The notes: generated by a model from the letters alone, not told the origin. 64,000 bases of DNA from Pseudomonadota bacterium (GCA_021819435.1 JAKARB010000005.1:1-64000), one strand, 5' to 3'. Counted from the stretch's first letter, positions 16,957-26,833 are shown. Program-made: numbers and translations.

Positions 16957-19337
16957 CAGGCGGCCTGCGAAGACTTCACGGCCTCGACCGCATCCAGGAT
17001 GGCCTCCGCCGTGGCGGGCGCGCGCAACGGGGGCTGCACACGGTGTTGTCCCACCGACGAGATCGCATCGCGGATGGCGAAGAACACCGAGAAGGGCAGC
17101 AGCAGCGGTGGCTCGCCCACGGCCTTGGAGCGGTAGATGGTGTTTTCGACGTTGCGGTTGTTGAAGAGCTTGACGTGGAAGTCGGCCGGGCAGTCGCTGG
17201 CGGTGGGGATCTTGTAGGTGGAGGGTGCGTGCGTTAGGAGCTTGCCGCTTTGCGGGTGCCACACGAGTTCTTCGGTGGTCAGCCAGCCCATGCCCTGGAT
17301 GAAGGCGCCTTCGACCTGGCCGATGTCGAGCGCGGGGTTGATCGATTGGCCCACGTCGTGCAGCACGTCGGCGCGCAGCAGCTTGAATTCGCCGGTGAGG
17401 GTGTCGACCAGCACTTCGCTGACGGCGGCGCCGTAGGCGAAGTAGTAGAAGGGGCGGCCCTGCATGGTCTCGCGGTCCCAGTGCAGCTTGGGCGTGGCGT
17501 AGAAGCCGTCTGACCAAAGCTGCACGCGGGCTGTGTAGGCGCTCATGGCCACGTCTTCGAAGGGCAGAACTTGCTCGCCCACCCGCACCATGCTGTCGGC
17601 GAAGTGGATGTCTTCATCGCTGACGCCATGCTTGGCCGCGAGGTGGGCCACCAGTCGTGCCTTGATTTGCTCGGCGGCGTCGGCGGCGGCTTTGCCATTG
17701 AGGTCGGAGCCGGTGGAGGCGGCCGTGGCCGAGGTGTTGGCCACCTTGCTGGTGTCGGTGGCAGTGACGCGCACGCGGTCGGGTTGGAGGCCGAGGGTGT
17801 GCGCCACCATTTGCGCCACCTTGGTGTTCAGGCCTTGGCCCATTTCGGTGCCGCCGTGGTTCACCAGCACGCTGCCGTCGGTGTAGACGTGCACCAGCGC
17901 GCCGGCCTGATTGAGGTGCACCACGTTGAAGGAGATGCCGAACTTCAGCGGTGTCAAAGCCAGGCCCTTTTTGATCACGGGGCTGGTGGCGTTGAAGGCT
18001 TCGATGGCCTGGCGGCGGGTGCGGTAGCTGCTGCTGGTTTCGAGCTCGTCGATCAGCGCGTGCAGCACGTTGTCTTCAACCTGCTGGCCGTAGGGCGTGA
18101 TGTCGTTGTGGCCGATGCTGTAGAGGTTGGCGCGCCGCACGTCGAGCGCGTCGCGGCCCAGGCTGCGGGCGATGTCGTCGAGGATGTATTCGACCGCGAA
18201 GGCGCCTTGCGGCCCGCCGAAGCCACGGAAAGCGGTGTTGCTCTGCGTGTTGGTGCGCGCGCAGAAGCCGTCGATGACCACGTTGGGCAGCCAGTAGGCG
18301 TTGTCGAAGTGGCACAGGGCGCGTGCCATCACAGGCGCTGACAGGTCTGCCGAGAAGCCCGAGCGCGACACCATTTCCACCTGCGCGCCGAGGATGCGGC
18401 CTTCGTCGTCATGCCCGATGGCCCAGTCGTGCGTGAAGCAGTGGCGCCTGCCGGTGACCATGAAGTCGTCGTCGCGGTCGGGGCGCAGCTTCACGGGCTT
18501 GCGCAGCTTGGCGGCGGCGACGGCGGCGATGCAGGCGAACACGGCCGATTGCGATTCCTTGCCACCGAAGCCCCCGCCCATGCGGCGGCAGGTGACTTGC
18601 ACCTGGTGCGCGTGCAGGCCCAGGGCGTGGGCCACGGCGTGCTGCATCTCAGATGGGTGCTGCGTGGAGCAATGCACCAGCATGCCGCCTTCTTGCGGGA
18701 TGGCGTAGGAGATCTGGCCTTCGAGGTAGAACTGCTCTTGCCCGCCCAACTGGATGTGGCCTTGCAGGCGGTGCGGCGCGGCGGCCAATGCGGCGGGTGC
18801 ATCGCCTCGGGCCATGCGCATGGGCGGCACGACGTACTGCTTCGCAGCGTGCGCTGCTTCGGGCGTGAGCAGCGCGGGCAGTTCTTCGATGTCGAGGAAG
18901 GCTTTGGCCTGGGCTGCCGCGCGGCGCGCCAGTTCGCGGTCGTGCGAGAGCACGGCGAACACCGGTTGGCCGAGGTAGTGCACCTCGCCATCGGCCAGGA
19001 TGGGGTCGTCGTGGACGATGGCGCCGCAGTCGTTGAGGCCAGGGATGTCACCCGCCGTGATGACGTCGACCACGCCGGGCAGGGCGCGCAGGGCCGCGAG
19101 CTTGATGCCCTTGAGCCGGCCATGGGCCACGGGCGAGAGGCCGAGCGCGGCGTGCAGCGTGCCGGCGAGCTCGGGCTGGTCGTCGATGTAGGTGGCTTCG
19201 CCCGCGACGTGCAGGCGGGCGGACTCGTGGGGCAGCGGTTTGCCGGCGGCGGTGTCGATGCCGGTTTCGGCTTGGCCCGGCGAGGCCGGTGCGCCTGGGG
19301 GCATGAGGGAGGCAGGGATGTCCGCGACCTGGTTCAT
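16956..19337 (-). CDS. xdhB: Xanthine dehydrogenase molybdopterin-binding subunit XdhB
   Basis: 793-aa catalytic subunit that oxidises hypoxanthine and xanthine to urate with XdhA. The a/b hammerhead domain comes first (about 35-150), followed by Mo-cofactor domains. GGGFGGKE (Mo-binding loop), NTAFRGFGGPQG (substrate Arg region), the Gly-rich GGTEMGQGLNTK and the catalytic Glu in AVGEPPLLLP are all present. Gene order xdhA-xdhB-xdhC-deaminase, with gaps of 43, -1 and 5 bases, indicates one leftward operon. Confidence 0.96.
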   Translation of the reverse strand: MNQVADIPASLMPPGAPASPGQAETGIDTAAGKPLPHESARLHVAGEATYIDDQPELAGTLHAALGLSPVAHGRLKGIKLAALRALPGVVDVITAGDIPGLNDCGAIVHDDPILADGEVHYLGQPVFAVLSHDRELARRAAAQAKAFLDIEELPALLTPEAAHAAKQYVVPPMRMARGDAPAALAAAPHRLQGHIQLGGQEQFYLEGQISYAIPQEGGMLVHCSTQHPSEMQHAVAHALGLHAHQVQVTCRRMGGGFGGKESQSAVFACIAAVAAAKLRKPVKLRPDRDDDFMVTGRRHCFTHDWAIGHDDEGRILGAQVEMVSRSGFSADLSAPVMARALCHFDNAYWLPNVVIDGFCARTNTQSNTAFRGFGGPQGAFAVEYILDDIARSLGRDALDVRRANLYSIGHNDITPYGQQVEDNVLHALIDELETSSSYRTRRQAIEAFNATSPVIKKGLALTPLKFGISFNVVHLNQAGALVHVYTDGSVLVNHGGTEMGQGLNTKVAQMVAHTLGLQPDRVRVTATDTSKVANTSATAASTGSDLNGKAAADAAEQIKARLVAHLAAKHGVSDEDIHFADSMVRVGEQVLPFEDVAMSAYTARVQLWSDGFYATPKLHWDRETMQGRPFYYFAYGAAVSEVLVDTLTGEFKLLRADVLHDVGQSINPALDIGQVEGAFIQGMGWLTTEELVWHPQSGKLLTHAPSTYKIPTASDCPADFHVKLFNNRNVENTIYRSKAVGEPPLLLPFSVFFAIRDAISSVGQHRVQPPLRAPATAEAILDAVEAVKSSQAA

Positions 19338-19380
19338 GGTGGTGCTCGGTGAGGGGCTGATGGGGTGTCGGCCAAGGGCT

Positions 19381-20970
19381 TCAGCAGGTGGCGGGCCAGA
19401 CCTGCACCTCGTCGGCGCGCAAGGGCGCCCCAGGACGGGTCTCCAGCCAGAAGCGTTCCAGCAGGTTCTGGGCGGCCTTCATGCGGTAGCCGGCACTGGC
19501 GCGCAGGTCGGTGAGGGGTTGGAAGTCTTGCGCGAGGGCGGCCTGGGCGGCGCGCAGGGTGGCTTCGTTCCAGGGCTGGCCGGTGAGGGCTGCTTCGGTG
19601 GCGGTGGCGCGGCGTGCGGTCGCGGCCATGCCGCCCCAGCCCAGCCTGGCTTCGGCGATGCGCTCGCCATCGAGGCGGATGAAGAAGCCGGCGCACACGG
19701 CGGAGATGTCGCTGTCGCGGCGCTTGGAGAGCTTGTAGGCGCGCACCACCTCACCCGCATCGGCTTGTGACAACGGCACGCGGATGACCTGCACGAACTC
19801 GCCTGCTTGCAGGTCGTTTTTCATGTAGTCGAGGTAGAAGGCCGACAGTGGCACTTCGCGCGTGGCGGTGCCCTTGCGCAGCACCAGCGATGCACCGAGT
19901 GAGAGCAGGATGGGCGCGCTGTCGCCGATGGGCGAGCCGTTGGCGATGTTGCCGCCCAGGGTGCCCGCGTGGCGCACGGGCGGCGAGGCGAAGCGCAGCC
20001 AGATCTCTTTCAGCTCGGGCACGTGTTGCGCCAGCGTGGACCAGGCTGCTTCGAGCGAGGCGCCTGCGCCGATCTCCAGCAGGGGGCGCTGGCCGCCCGA
20101 CCCATCATCCAGCGTGATGCGCTGCAACTCGGCCACCTTGCCGACGTAGATGATCTCGCCCAGCTCGCGGAACTGCTTGTTCACCCACAGGCCGATGTCG
20201 GTGGCGCCGGCCAGCAGGCGGGCCTGGGGCAGGGCTTCGCGCAGGGCGGCCAGTTCATCCAGCGTGGCGGGTGCGTGGAAGCGCTGGACTTGGCCGGGTG
20301 CGGCGCCCGATGCCGTGCCAGATGCCGCCGCGCGGTCAGGGCCCTCGTAGACGAAGCTGCTGCCAGACCACGCCGAGCTGGCCTGCAAGCCCGCGAGCTG
20401 CGCCACCACGCGCGCAGTGTCCAACGTGACGCGCGGCGCGGCGTACATCTGCTCGCCCGCGTCGAGGATGGGGCGGTAGCCGGTGCAGCGGCAGAGGTTG
20501 CCCGACAGCGCATCCGCCAGCGCGGTGCGGGGCTGCGGCTGTTCATGGCGCTCGTACTCGTGCCACAGCGACATGACGAAGCCCGGGGTGCAGAAGCCGC
20601 ATTGCGAGCCGTGGCAGCTAACCAGCGCCTCTTGGCAAGGGTGCAGGCTGGTGGAGGCGGGGGCGGCGGCCTGGCGTCCGATGTCGCTCACGTCCTCGAC
20701 CGTGAAGAGGACCTGGCCATCGAGCGTGGGCAGGAACTGGATGCAGCTGTTGACGGTGCGGCGATGGAGATCGCCGGTGGCGGGGTCGCGTTCGGCCACG
20801 ACCACGGTGCAGGCGCCGCAGTCGCCTTCGGCACAGCCTTCCTTGGTGCCGGTGCAGTGGGCGTGCTCGCGCAGCCATTGCAGCACGGTGGTGGTGGGCG
20901 GCAGGCCTTCGACCTGCTGGATTTGTCCGCGGTGGACGAATCGGATCGGGCGTGGGGTGGGGGGATTCAT
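19381..20970 (-). CDS. xdhA: Xanthine dehydrogenase small subunit XdhA (2Fe-2S and FAD)
   Basis: 529-aa electron-transfer subunit. A plant-type [2Fe-2S] site uses Cys46, Cys51, Cys54 and Cys76. A second cluster uses Cys124, Cys127, Cys160 and Cys162 (CGFC...CRC). An FAD-binding domain (about 225-400) is followed by the CO-dehydrogenase flavoprotein C-terminal domain (about 410-520). It passes electrons from XdhB to NAD+. First gene of the xdh operon, divergent from a LysR regulator across 71 bases. Confidence 0.96.
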   Translation of the reverse strand: MNPPTPRPIRFVHRGQIQQVEGLPPTTTVLQWLREHAHCTGTKEGCAEGDCGACTVVVAERDPATGDLHRRTVNSCIQFLPTLDGQVLFTVEDVSDIGRQAAAPASTSLHPCQEALVSCHGSQCGFCTPGFVMSLWHEYERHEQPQPRTALADALSGNLCRCTGYRPILDAGEQMYAAPRVTLDTARVVAQLAGLQASSAWSGSSFVYEGPDRAAASGTASGAAPGQVQRFHAPATLDELAALREALPQARLLAGATDIGLWVNKQFRELGEIIYVGKVAELQRITLDDGSGGQRPLLEIGAGASLEAAWSTLAQHVPELKEIWLRFASPPVRHAGTLGGNIANGSPIGDSAPILLSLGASLVLRKGTATREVPLSAFYLDYMKNDLQAGEFVQVIRVPLSQADAGEVVRAYKLSKRRDSDISAVCAGFFIRLDGERIAEARLGWGGMAATARRATATEAALTGQPWNEATLRAAQAALAQDFQPLTDLRASAGYRMKAAQNLLERFWLETRPGAPLRADEVQVWPATC

Positions 20971-21002
20971 GGATCTCAGGGTAGCGGCTGGTGTTTGAGT
21001 CG

Positions 21003-21009
21003 GTATACA
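21003..21009. promoter_or_regulatory. GTATACA element shared with the GntR/hiuH promoter
   Basis: GTATACA followed by AGTTT in the 71-bp xdhA/LysR gap. It resembles the palindrome at 9446-9453 and would let the GntR/FCD regulator co-control the xdh operon. Only the core is shared, so this is tentative. Confidence 0.35.
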
Positions 21010-21019
21010 AGTTTGTGCA

Positions 21020-21030
21020 TATCAATGATA
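21020..21030. promoter_or_regulatory. TATCA-A-TGATA palindrome (candidate LysR site)
   Basis: An 11-bp perfect dyad 11 bases upstream of the LysR start codon, within the divergent gap to xdhA. The T-N9-A type symmetry and position fit autoregulation by a LysR protein. Confidence 0.3.
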
Positions 21031-21041
21031 AAAAGCAACGC

Positions 21042-22022
21042 ATGAATCAGCGCGCGCTTTTCGACAAGATCGACCTGTCTCTCATCCGCGTCCTGCACAC
21101 CGTGATCACCGAGTCCAGCGTTTCGCGCGCCGCCGTCAAGCTGCGCAGCAACCAGCCAGCGGTCAGCGCCCAGTTGCGCCGCTTGCGCGAGCTCACGGGC
21201 GATCCATTGCTGGTGCGCAGTGGCCAGGGCATGGCGCCCACCGATGTGGCGCTGAGCCTGGTGGAGCCGGCCGCCACCATCTTGCAGCAGGCGCAGTGGA
21301 TCTTCGGCGACAAGAGCACGGCGCGGGGCTTTGACCCCGCCACCGCCGAGGTGACCTTCCGCATCGCCGCGACCGACTACCTGGACCCCTGGTTCCTGCC
21401 CGAACTGACGCTGCGCCTGCGCCGCCTGGCGCCTCATTCGCGGCTGGAGGTGCTGCCGCTGGGCACCCAGCTCGACCACCGGCGCGGCCTGGCGCGGGGC
21501 GATGTCGACCTGGTGATTGGTAACTGGCTGGCGCCTTCGGAAGAGCTGCACCTGGGCCGGCTGCTGAGCGATGAACTGGTCTGCCTGGTGTCTGAAGACC
21601 ACCCCGCCGCGCGCCTGCCCAAGGAAGGCAAGCGAGCCTGGTCGGCCGAGCAATACCTGGCGGCCGAGCACATCGCGCCGCTGCCTTTCCATCCCGATGG
21701 CCCGGGCATCATCGAGCAGCACTTGCAGGCCAAGGGCCTGGAGCGGCGCATCGTTGTGCGGCACCCGCATTTCGCGCAGATCCCGTACATGGTGGCGGGT
21801 TCGCTGCTGGTGCTGACCACTGGGCGGCGTTTCTGCGAGCGCTATGTGCGCGACCTGAAGGTCAAGGTGATTCGCTGCCCGGTGCCCATGCCCGCGCTGA
21901 ACTACTACCAACTCTGGCATGACCTGACCCACCGCTCGGCCGCCAGCCGCTGGTTGCGCGAGCAGGTTCGCGATGTGGTCCGAGGCTTGCATCAGGTTCA
22001 GCCGCCCGTGCGGCATCATTGA
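21042..22022 (+). CDS. LysR-family transcriptional regulator of the purine genes
   Basis: 326-aa LysR protein with an N-terminal winged HTH (about 12-65, SSVSRAAVKLRSNQPAVSAQL) and a two-lobed substrate-binding domain (about 95-310). ATG 21042 is preferred; an upstream in-frame start would add 17 residues covering the GTATACA element. Divergent from xdhABC and 48 bases before the purine ABC importer, it probably senses a purine or urate and controls one or both units. Confidence 0.88.
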   Translation: MNQRALFDKIDLSLIRVLHTVITESSVSRAAVKLRSNQPAVSAQLRRLRELTGDPLLVRSGQGMAPTDVALSLVEPAATILQQAQWIFGDKSTARGFDPATAEVTFRIAATDYLDPWFLPELTLRLRRLAPHSRLEVLPLGTQLDHRRGLARGDVDLVIGNWLAPSEELHLGRLLSDELVCLVSEDHPAARLPKEGKRAWSAEQYLAAEHIAPLPFHPDGPGIIEQHLQAKGLERRIVVRHPHFAQIPYMVAGSLLVLTTGRRFCERYVRDLKVKVIRCPVPMPALNYYQLWHDLTHRSAASRWLREQVRDVVRGLHQVQPPVRHH

Positions 22023-22070
22023 GGTTTTGCCTCTCATCCTTCAGCGTCAGCCCCACTCACCCCAGCCCAC

Positions 22071-23636
22071 ATGACCCTTCGACTCGAGCTTCGGCGCATC
22101 ACCAAGCAGTATCCCGGTGTGCGGGCCAACGATGCCGTCAGCCTCAATGTGCGCCCGGGCGAGATCCACGCCGTGCTGGGCGAGAACGGCGCCGGCAAGT
22201 CAACCTTGATGAAGATCATCTTTGGCGCGGTCAAGCCCGACGCTGGCGAGGTGCTCTTCAATGGCCAGCCGGTGCACGTGCGCTCGCCTCAGGAGGCGAG
22301 GGCGCTGGGCATCAGCATGGTGTTCCAGCATTTTTCGCTGTTCGACACGCTCACGGCGGCCGAGAACGTGTGGCTGGGGCTCGACAAGTCGCTGAGCTTG
22401 GCCGAGGTGACGCGGCGCATCAGCGAGGTATCGGGCGCCTATGGGCTGGAGGTTGACCCGCAGCGCCATGTGCATTCGCTGACGGTGGGCGAGCGCCAGC
22501 GCGTCGAGATCGTGCGTGCGCTGTTGACCAAACCGCAACTGCTGATCCTCGACGAGCCGACCTCGGTGCTCACGCCCCAGGCGGTGGGCAAGCTGTTTGT
22601 CACCTTGCGCCAGTTGGCGGCGGAAGGCTGCTCCATCCTCTACATCAGCCACAAGCTCGACGAGATCCGCGAGCTGTGCCACCACTGCACGGTGCTGCGC
22701 GGCGGCAAGGTCACCGGTGAGGTGGACCCGCGTGAAGAAAGCAACGCCAGCCTGTCGCGACTGATGATTGGCAACGAGCCGCCTGAGTTGCATCGCAACG
22801 CCGCCGTGCTGGGCGATGTGGCGCTGTCCGTCAAGAACCTCACGGTGCCCAGCCTCGACCCCTTCGGCACCGATTTGAAGGACATCGGCTTCGAGTTGTG
22901 CGCAGGCGAGGTCCTCGGCATCGCGGGGGTGTCGGGCAATGGGCAGCAGGCGCTGATGGCCGTGCTCAGCGGCGAAGACCCGCGTGCGCGCGCCGGCAGC
23001 GTTCACCTGTTCGGCCAGGACGTGGCCCGTGCCACGCCGAGGGTGCGCCGCCGGCTGGGCCTGCACAGCGTGCCAGAGGAGCGCCTGGGCCGTGGCGCTG
23101 TGCCCACGCTGTCGCTGGCGCAGAACACGCTGCTCACGCGAGACGACGCCATCGGCCCGGGCGGCTGGTTGCGCACCAAGGGCATCACCGGCATGGCGGT
23201 GGAGTTGATCGAGCGCTACAAGGTGAAGGCAGCCGGGCCGCATGCCCTGGCCAAGAGCCTCTCGGGCGGCAACTTGCAGAAGTTCATCATGGGCCGCGAA
23301 ATCGACGCGGCGCCCAAGGTGTTGCTGGTGTCGCAGCCGACCTGGGGCGTGGACGTGGGGGCTGCGGCGCAGATCCGTGGCGAGTTGTTGAAGCTGCGCG
23401 ATGCGGGTTGCGCCGTGCTGGTGGTGAGCGAGGAGTTGGACGAATTGTTCGAAGTGAGCGACCGCCTGATGGTGATGGCGCAAGGGCGGCTTTCGCCGTC
23501 GATTCCGGCCTCCGAGGCCACGGTGGAGCAGATCGGGGCGTGGATGAGCGGCCTTTGGGATGGGGCGCCCGGCGATGCCGCCGCAGCGGTTCCCGGCCTG
23601 GTGACGCAGCAAGGGGGCGCCCATGTTCAAGCTTGA
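22071..23636 (+). CDS. BMP-type ABC importer, ATP-binding protein (two NBDs)
   Basis: 521-aa ATPase with two fused nucleotide-binding domains, as in NupO/YufO and sugar importers. The first domain has a canonical Walker A (GENGAGKST, about 38-46), signature TVGERQ and Walker B LLILDEPTS. The second has a degenerate Walker A (GVSGNGQQ) but an intact LSGGNLQK signature. It powers the permeases encoded immediately downstream, overlapping the first by 14 bases. Neighbouring xdh and LysR genes point to purine or nucleoside uptake. Confidence 0.92.
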   Translation: MTLRLELRRITKQYPGVRANDAVSLNVRPGEIHAVLGENGAGKSTLMKIIFGAVKPDAGEVLFNGQPVHVRSPQEARALGISMVFQHFSLFDTLTAAENVWLGLDKSLSLAEVTRRISEVSGAYGLEVDPQRHVHSLTVGERQRVEIVRALLTKPQLLILDEPTSVLTPQAVGKLFVTLRQLAAEGCSILYISHKLDEIRELCHHCTVLRGGKVTGEVDPREESNASLSRLMIGNEPPELHRNAAVLGDVALSVKNLTVPSLDPFGTDLKDIGFELCAGEVLGIAGVSGNGQQALMAVLSGEDPRARAGSVHLFGQDVARATPRVRRRLGLHSVPEERLGRGAVPTLSLAQNTLLTRDDAIGPGGWLRTKGITGMAVELIERYKVKAAGPHALAKSLSGGNLQKFIMGREIDAAPKVLLVSQPTWGVDVGAAAQIRGELLKLRDAGCAVLVVSEELDELFEVSDRLMVMAQGRLSPSIPASEATVEQIGAWMSGLWDGAPGDAAAAVPGLVTQQGGAHVQA

Positions 23637-24684
23637 GCCGCGCCCGGCGCCGTCGAAGGTGCTGACCTTCGCCTCGCCCCTGATCGCCCTGGCCATCACC
23701 GTGCTGGTGGGCGTGATCTTGTTCTCGGCCTTGGGCAAAGACCCGCTGGCTGGGCTGAAGGTTTTCTTCGTCGAGCCCCTCAAGAGCGGTTATGCCTTGT
23801 CGGAGCTGAGCCTGAAGGCCACGCCGTTGGTGCTGATCGCGCTCGGGCTGTCGGTGTGCTTTCGCGCCAACCTGTGGAACATCGGCGCGGAGGGGCAGTT
23901 CGTGCTGGGCGCCATCTGCGCCGGTGGCGTGGCGATGCGGGCGACGCCTGAAACGGGCGCCTGGATCATGCCGGCCGTGTTGCTCGCCGGTGTGCTGGGC
24001 GGCATGGCCTGGGCGGCCATCGTGGCCTTGCTGCGCGACCGCTTCAACGCCAGCGAGATCCTGGTCAGCCTGATGCTGGTCTACGTGGCCGAGATGCTGC
24101 TGAGCTACCTGGTGTACGGCCCCTGGAAGGACCCGAATGGCTACAACTTCCCGCAGACCATCACCTTCCTGGATGCCACGCGCGTGCCCAAGCTCGTGCA
24201 GGGCTGGCGCATGAACATTGGCTTGTTCATCGCGGCGGTGGCGGTGGTGGGGTTCGCGGTGTTTCTGTACCGCACTTTCGCGGGCTTTCAGTTGCAGGTG
24301 GGCGGGCTGGCGCCAGCGGCGGCGCGCTACGCGGGCTTCTCCAGTCGCCGGGCGCTGTGGACAGCGCTGCTGCTCTCGGGCGGCATGGCCGGGCTGGCCG
24401 GTGCGCTCGACGTGGCTGGGCCGCAGGGGCAGCTCACGCCGTATGTGCCATTGGGCTATGGCTTCGCGGCCATCATCGTGGCCTTCGTGGGGCGCTTGAA
24501 CCCGTTCGGCATCGTGTTCTCGGCGGTGCTGATGAGCATGTTCTACATCGGCGGTGAACTCGCCCAATCGCGCCTGGGCTTGCCCAAGGCTCTCACCGGT
24601 GTCTTCCAGGGCCTGCTGCTGTTCGCGCTGCTGGCCTGCGACACCTTCATCCACCAACGTCTGCGCTGGGTGAGCTCCAAATGA
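23623..24684 (+). CDS. BMP-type ABC importer, permease 1
   Basis: 353-aa inner-membrane permease of the BPD-transp-2 family, with about 8-9 hydrophobic helices. It contains the family motif LWNIGAEGQFVLGA (about 84-97), which contacts the ATPase. The start overlaps the ATPase gene by 14 bases and the stop overlaps the next permease as ATGA, so all are translationally coupled. Confidence 0.92.
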   Translation: MFKLEPRPAPSKVLTFASPLIALAITVLVGVILFSALGKDPLAGLKVFFVEPLKSGYALSELSLKATPLVLIALGLSVCFRANLWNIGAEGQFVLGAICAGGVAMRATPETGAWIMPAVLLAGVLGGMAWAAIVALLRDRFNASEILVSLMLVYVAEMLLSYLVYGPWKDPNGYNFPQTITFLDATRVPKLVQGWRMNIGLFIAAVAVVGFAVFLYRTFAGFQLQVGGLAPAAARYAGFSSRRALWTALLLSGGMAGLAGALDVAGPQGQLTPYVPLGYGFAAIIVAFVGRLNPFGIVFSAVLMSMFYIGGELAQSRLGLPKALTGVFQGLLLFALLACDTFIHQRLRWVSSK

Positions 24685-25610
24685 TGACCGCCGAATCCCT
24701 GGCCCTGCTGATCGCGGCCACCCTCAACGCTGGCACGGTGGTGGCGCTCGCCTCGCTGGGCCTGCTCATCAACGAACGCGCGGGCGTGCTCAACCTGGGC
24801 GCCGAAGGCATGATGCTGGTGGCCGCCATCGCGGGCTACGCGGCCTGCGTGCACACGGGCAGCGATGTCATCGGCTTCGCTGCGGCGGCTGGGGCGGGTG
24901 CGCTGCTGGCGGCGGCCTTCGGCGTGCTGGTCATCTGGCTGGGCACCAACCAGTACGCCACGGGGCTGGCGCTCAGCCTGTTCGGCACGGGCTTGAGCGC
25001 CTTCGTGGGCATCACCTACACGCAACTGCGCCTGCCCGAGCGGGCGCACCACGCCATCCCTTACCTGGCCGACCTGCCTTTCGTCGGACCGGCGTTCTTT
25101 CGGCATCACCCGCTGGTCTACATCACCATCGCGCTGGCGGGCGGGCTGACCTGGTTCTTGCTGCGCTCGCGTGCGGGCCTGGTGTTGCGCGCGGTGGGTG
25201 AGTCGCCCGAGTCGGCGCACGCGCTGGGCTATGCGGTGCGGCCGATCCGGCTGCTGGCTGTCTGCGTGGGCGGGGCTTTGTGCGGCATCGCCGGGGCCTA
25301 CATCTCGCTGGTCTACACGCCGCTGTGGGTGGAAGGCATGGTGGCCGGCAAGGGCTGGATCGCCCTGGCCCTGACCACGTTCGCCACCTGGCGGCCGCTG
25401 CGCGTGCTGCTGGGGGCTTATCTTTTCGGTGGCGTGACGATGCTGCAGTTCCAACTGCAAGGGCAGGGGGTGCAGATCCCGTCGCAGTGGCTGACCATGC
25501 TGCCCTACGTCGCCACCATCGTCGTGCTGGTGCTGATCTCGCGCAACCCGACGTGGATCCGCATCAACATGCCTGCTTCGCTCGGCAAGCCCTTCCACCC
25601 GGGCGCCTGA
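24681..25610 (+). CDS. BMP-type ABC importer, permease 2
   Basis: 309-aa second permease of the same family, with the LNLGAEGMMLVAA motif near residue 37 and about eight membrane helices. ATGA overlap with permease 1 and a 59-bp gap to the binding-protein gene. It forms a heterodimeric channel with permease 1 by analogy with NupPQ. Confidence 0.92.
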   Translation: MMTAESLALLIAATLNAGTVVALASLGLLINERAGVLNLGAEGMMLVAAIAGYAACVHTGSDVIGFAAAAGAGALLAAAFGVLVIWLGTNQYATGLALSLFGTGLSAFVGITYTQLRLPERAHHAIPYLADLPFVGPAFFRHHPLVYITIALAGGLTWFLLRSRAGLVLRAVGESPESAHALGYAVRPIRLLAVCVGGALCGIAGAYISLVYTPLWVEGMVAGKGWIALALTTFATWRPLRVLLGAYLFGGVTMLQFQLQGQGVQIPSQWLTMLPYVATIVVLVLISRNPTWIRINMPASLGKPFHPGA

Positions 25611-25669
25611 GCGGGCATGATCGTTGCGTTGTCCATTGGATCGAAGAAGTTCCCAACCCTGGAGATGAC

Positions 25670-26833
25670 ATGACCTCACCTGTGTCCAAGCGTTCCGTGC
25701 TCAAGCTGGCTGGCTTCGCAGCCCTCGCCGCTACCGCCGCCCTGGTCGGTTGCGGCAAGAAGGAGGCCGCGCCTGATGCCGCTTCCGCCGCGTCTGAAGC
25801 GCCGGCTTCCGCCGCCGCTGCATCCGGCCCGCTGAAGATCGCTTTCGCCTACGTTGGCCCGGTGGGCGACGCGGGCTGGACTTTTGCGCACAACCAGGGC
25901 CGCCTGGCCGTCGAGAAGGAGTTCGGCGACAAGGTCGTCACCACCTTCGTCGAGAAGGTGCCCGAGGGCCCCGAGGCCGAGCGCGTGATCCGCGACCTGG
26001 TCGCGCAGGGCAACACGCTGATCTTCGGCACCACCTTCGGCTACATGGAGCCGATGCTCAAGGTCGCCGCCGACAACCCGAACGTCAAGTTCGAGCATGG
26101 CACGGGCTACAAGACCGCGCCGAACATGCGCACCTACGACTCGCGCACCTATGAAGGCGCCTACATGGCCGGTGTCATCGCGGGCAGCATGACCAAGACC
26201 AACACCCTGGGCGTGGTGGGTTCCATCCCCATCCCCGAGGTGATCCGCAACATCAACTCCTTCACCCTGGGCGCACAGAGCGTGAACCCCAAGGTCAAGA
26301 CCAAGGTGGTGTGGGTCAACGCCTGGTTCGATCCTCCGAAGGAAAGCGAAGGCGCGCAAAGCCTGCTGAACCAGGGCGCCGACGTGCTGTTCCAGAACAC
26401 CGACTCGGCCGCCGTGCTGCAGACGGCGGAGAAGGCTGGCAAGTATGCCTTCGGCTGGGATTCCGACATGACCGCCTTCGGTCCGAAGGCCCACTTGGCG
26501 TCGGCCGTCATCAACTGGGGGCCGTACTACATCAAGGCCACCAAGGAGGCTTTGGATGGCTCTTGGAAGACGGGTTCCGCCTGGTGGGGCGTGAAGGAAG
26601 GCGCCATCGACCTGGTGTCCATCTCGGACGCCGTGCCCGCCGAGGTCAAGGCCAAGGTCGACACGGTCAAGGCCGGCCTGAAGGATGGCAGCTTCGTGAT
26701 CTGGAAGGGTCCGATCGTTGGCCAGGATGGCAAGGACGTGTTGGCGAAGGACGCTGTCGCCGACGACAAGTTTCTGGGCGGCATCAACTTCTACGTCAAG
26801 GGCGTGGAAGGCTCGATCCCTTCGGCGAAGTGA
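25670..26833 (+). CDS. BMP-family substrate-binding lipoprotein
   Basis: 387-aa binding protein of the importer. ATG 25670 has GGAG 5 bases upstream and is followed by a lipoprotein signal peptide with lipobox LVGC, making Cys28 the lipidated residue; upstream in-frame codons are spurious. A short Ala/Ser-rich linker leads to the BMP domain (IAFAYVGPVGDAGWTFAHNQG), related to purine-nucleoside receptors PnrA/Med. The purine locus supports a purine, nucleoside or urate ligand. A strong hairpin follows the stop. Confidence 0.9.
   Translation: MTSPVSKRSVLKLAGFAALAATAALVGCGKKEAAPDAASAASEAPASAAAASGPLKIAFAYVGPVGDAGWTFAHNQGRLAVEKEFGDKVVTTFVEKVPEGPEAERVIRDLVAQGNTLIFGTTFGYMEPMLKVAADNPNVKFEHGTGYKTAPNMRTYDSRTYEGAYMAGVIAGSMTKTNTLGVVGSIPIPEVIRNINSFTLGAQSVNPKVKTKVVWVNAWFDPPKESEGAQSLLNQGADVLFQNTDSAAVLQTAEKAGKYAFGWDSDMTAFGPKAHLASAVINWGPYYIKATKEALDGSWKTGSAWWGVKEGAIDLVSISDAVPAEVKAKVDTVKAGLKDGSFVIWKGPIVGQDGKDVLAKDAVADDKFLGGINFYVKGVEGSIPSAK

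Noticed and set aside
15422-17164. Rightward open frame across the deaminase/xdhC genes
   Set aside because: It overlaps two genes with clear motifs and no family resemblance was seen.
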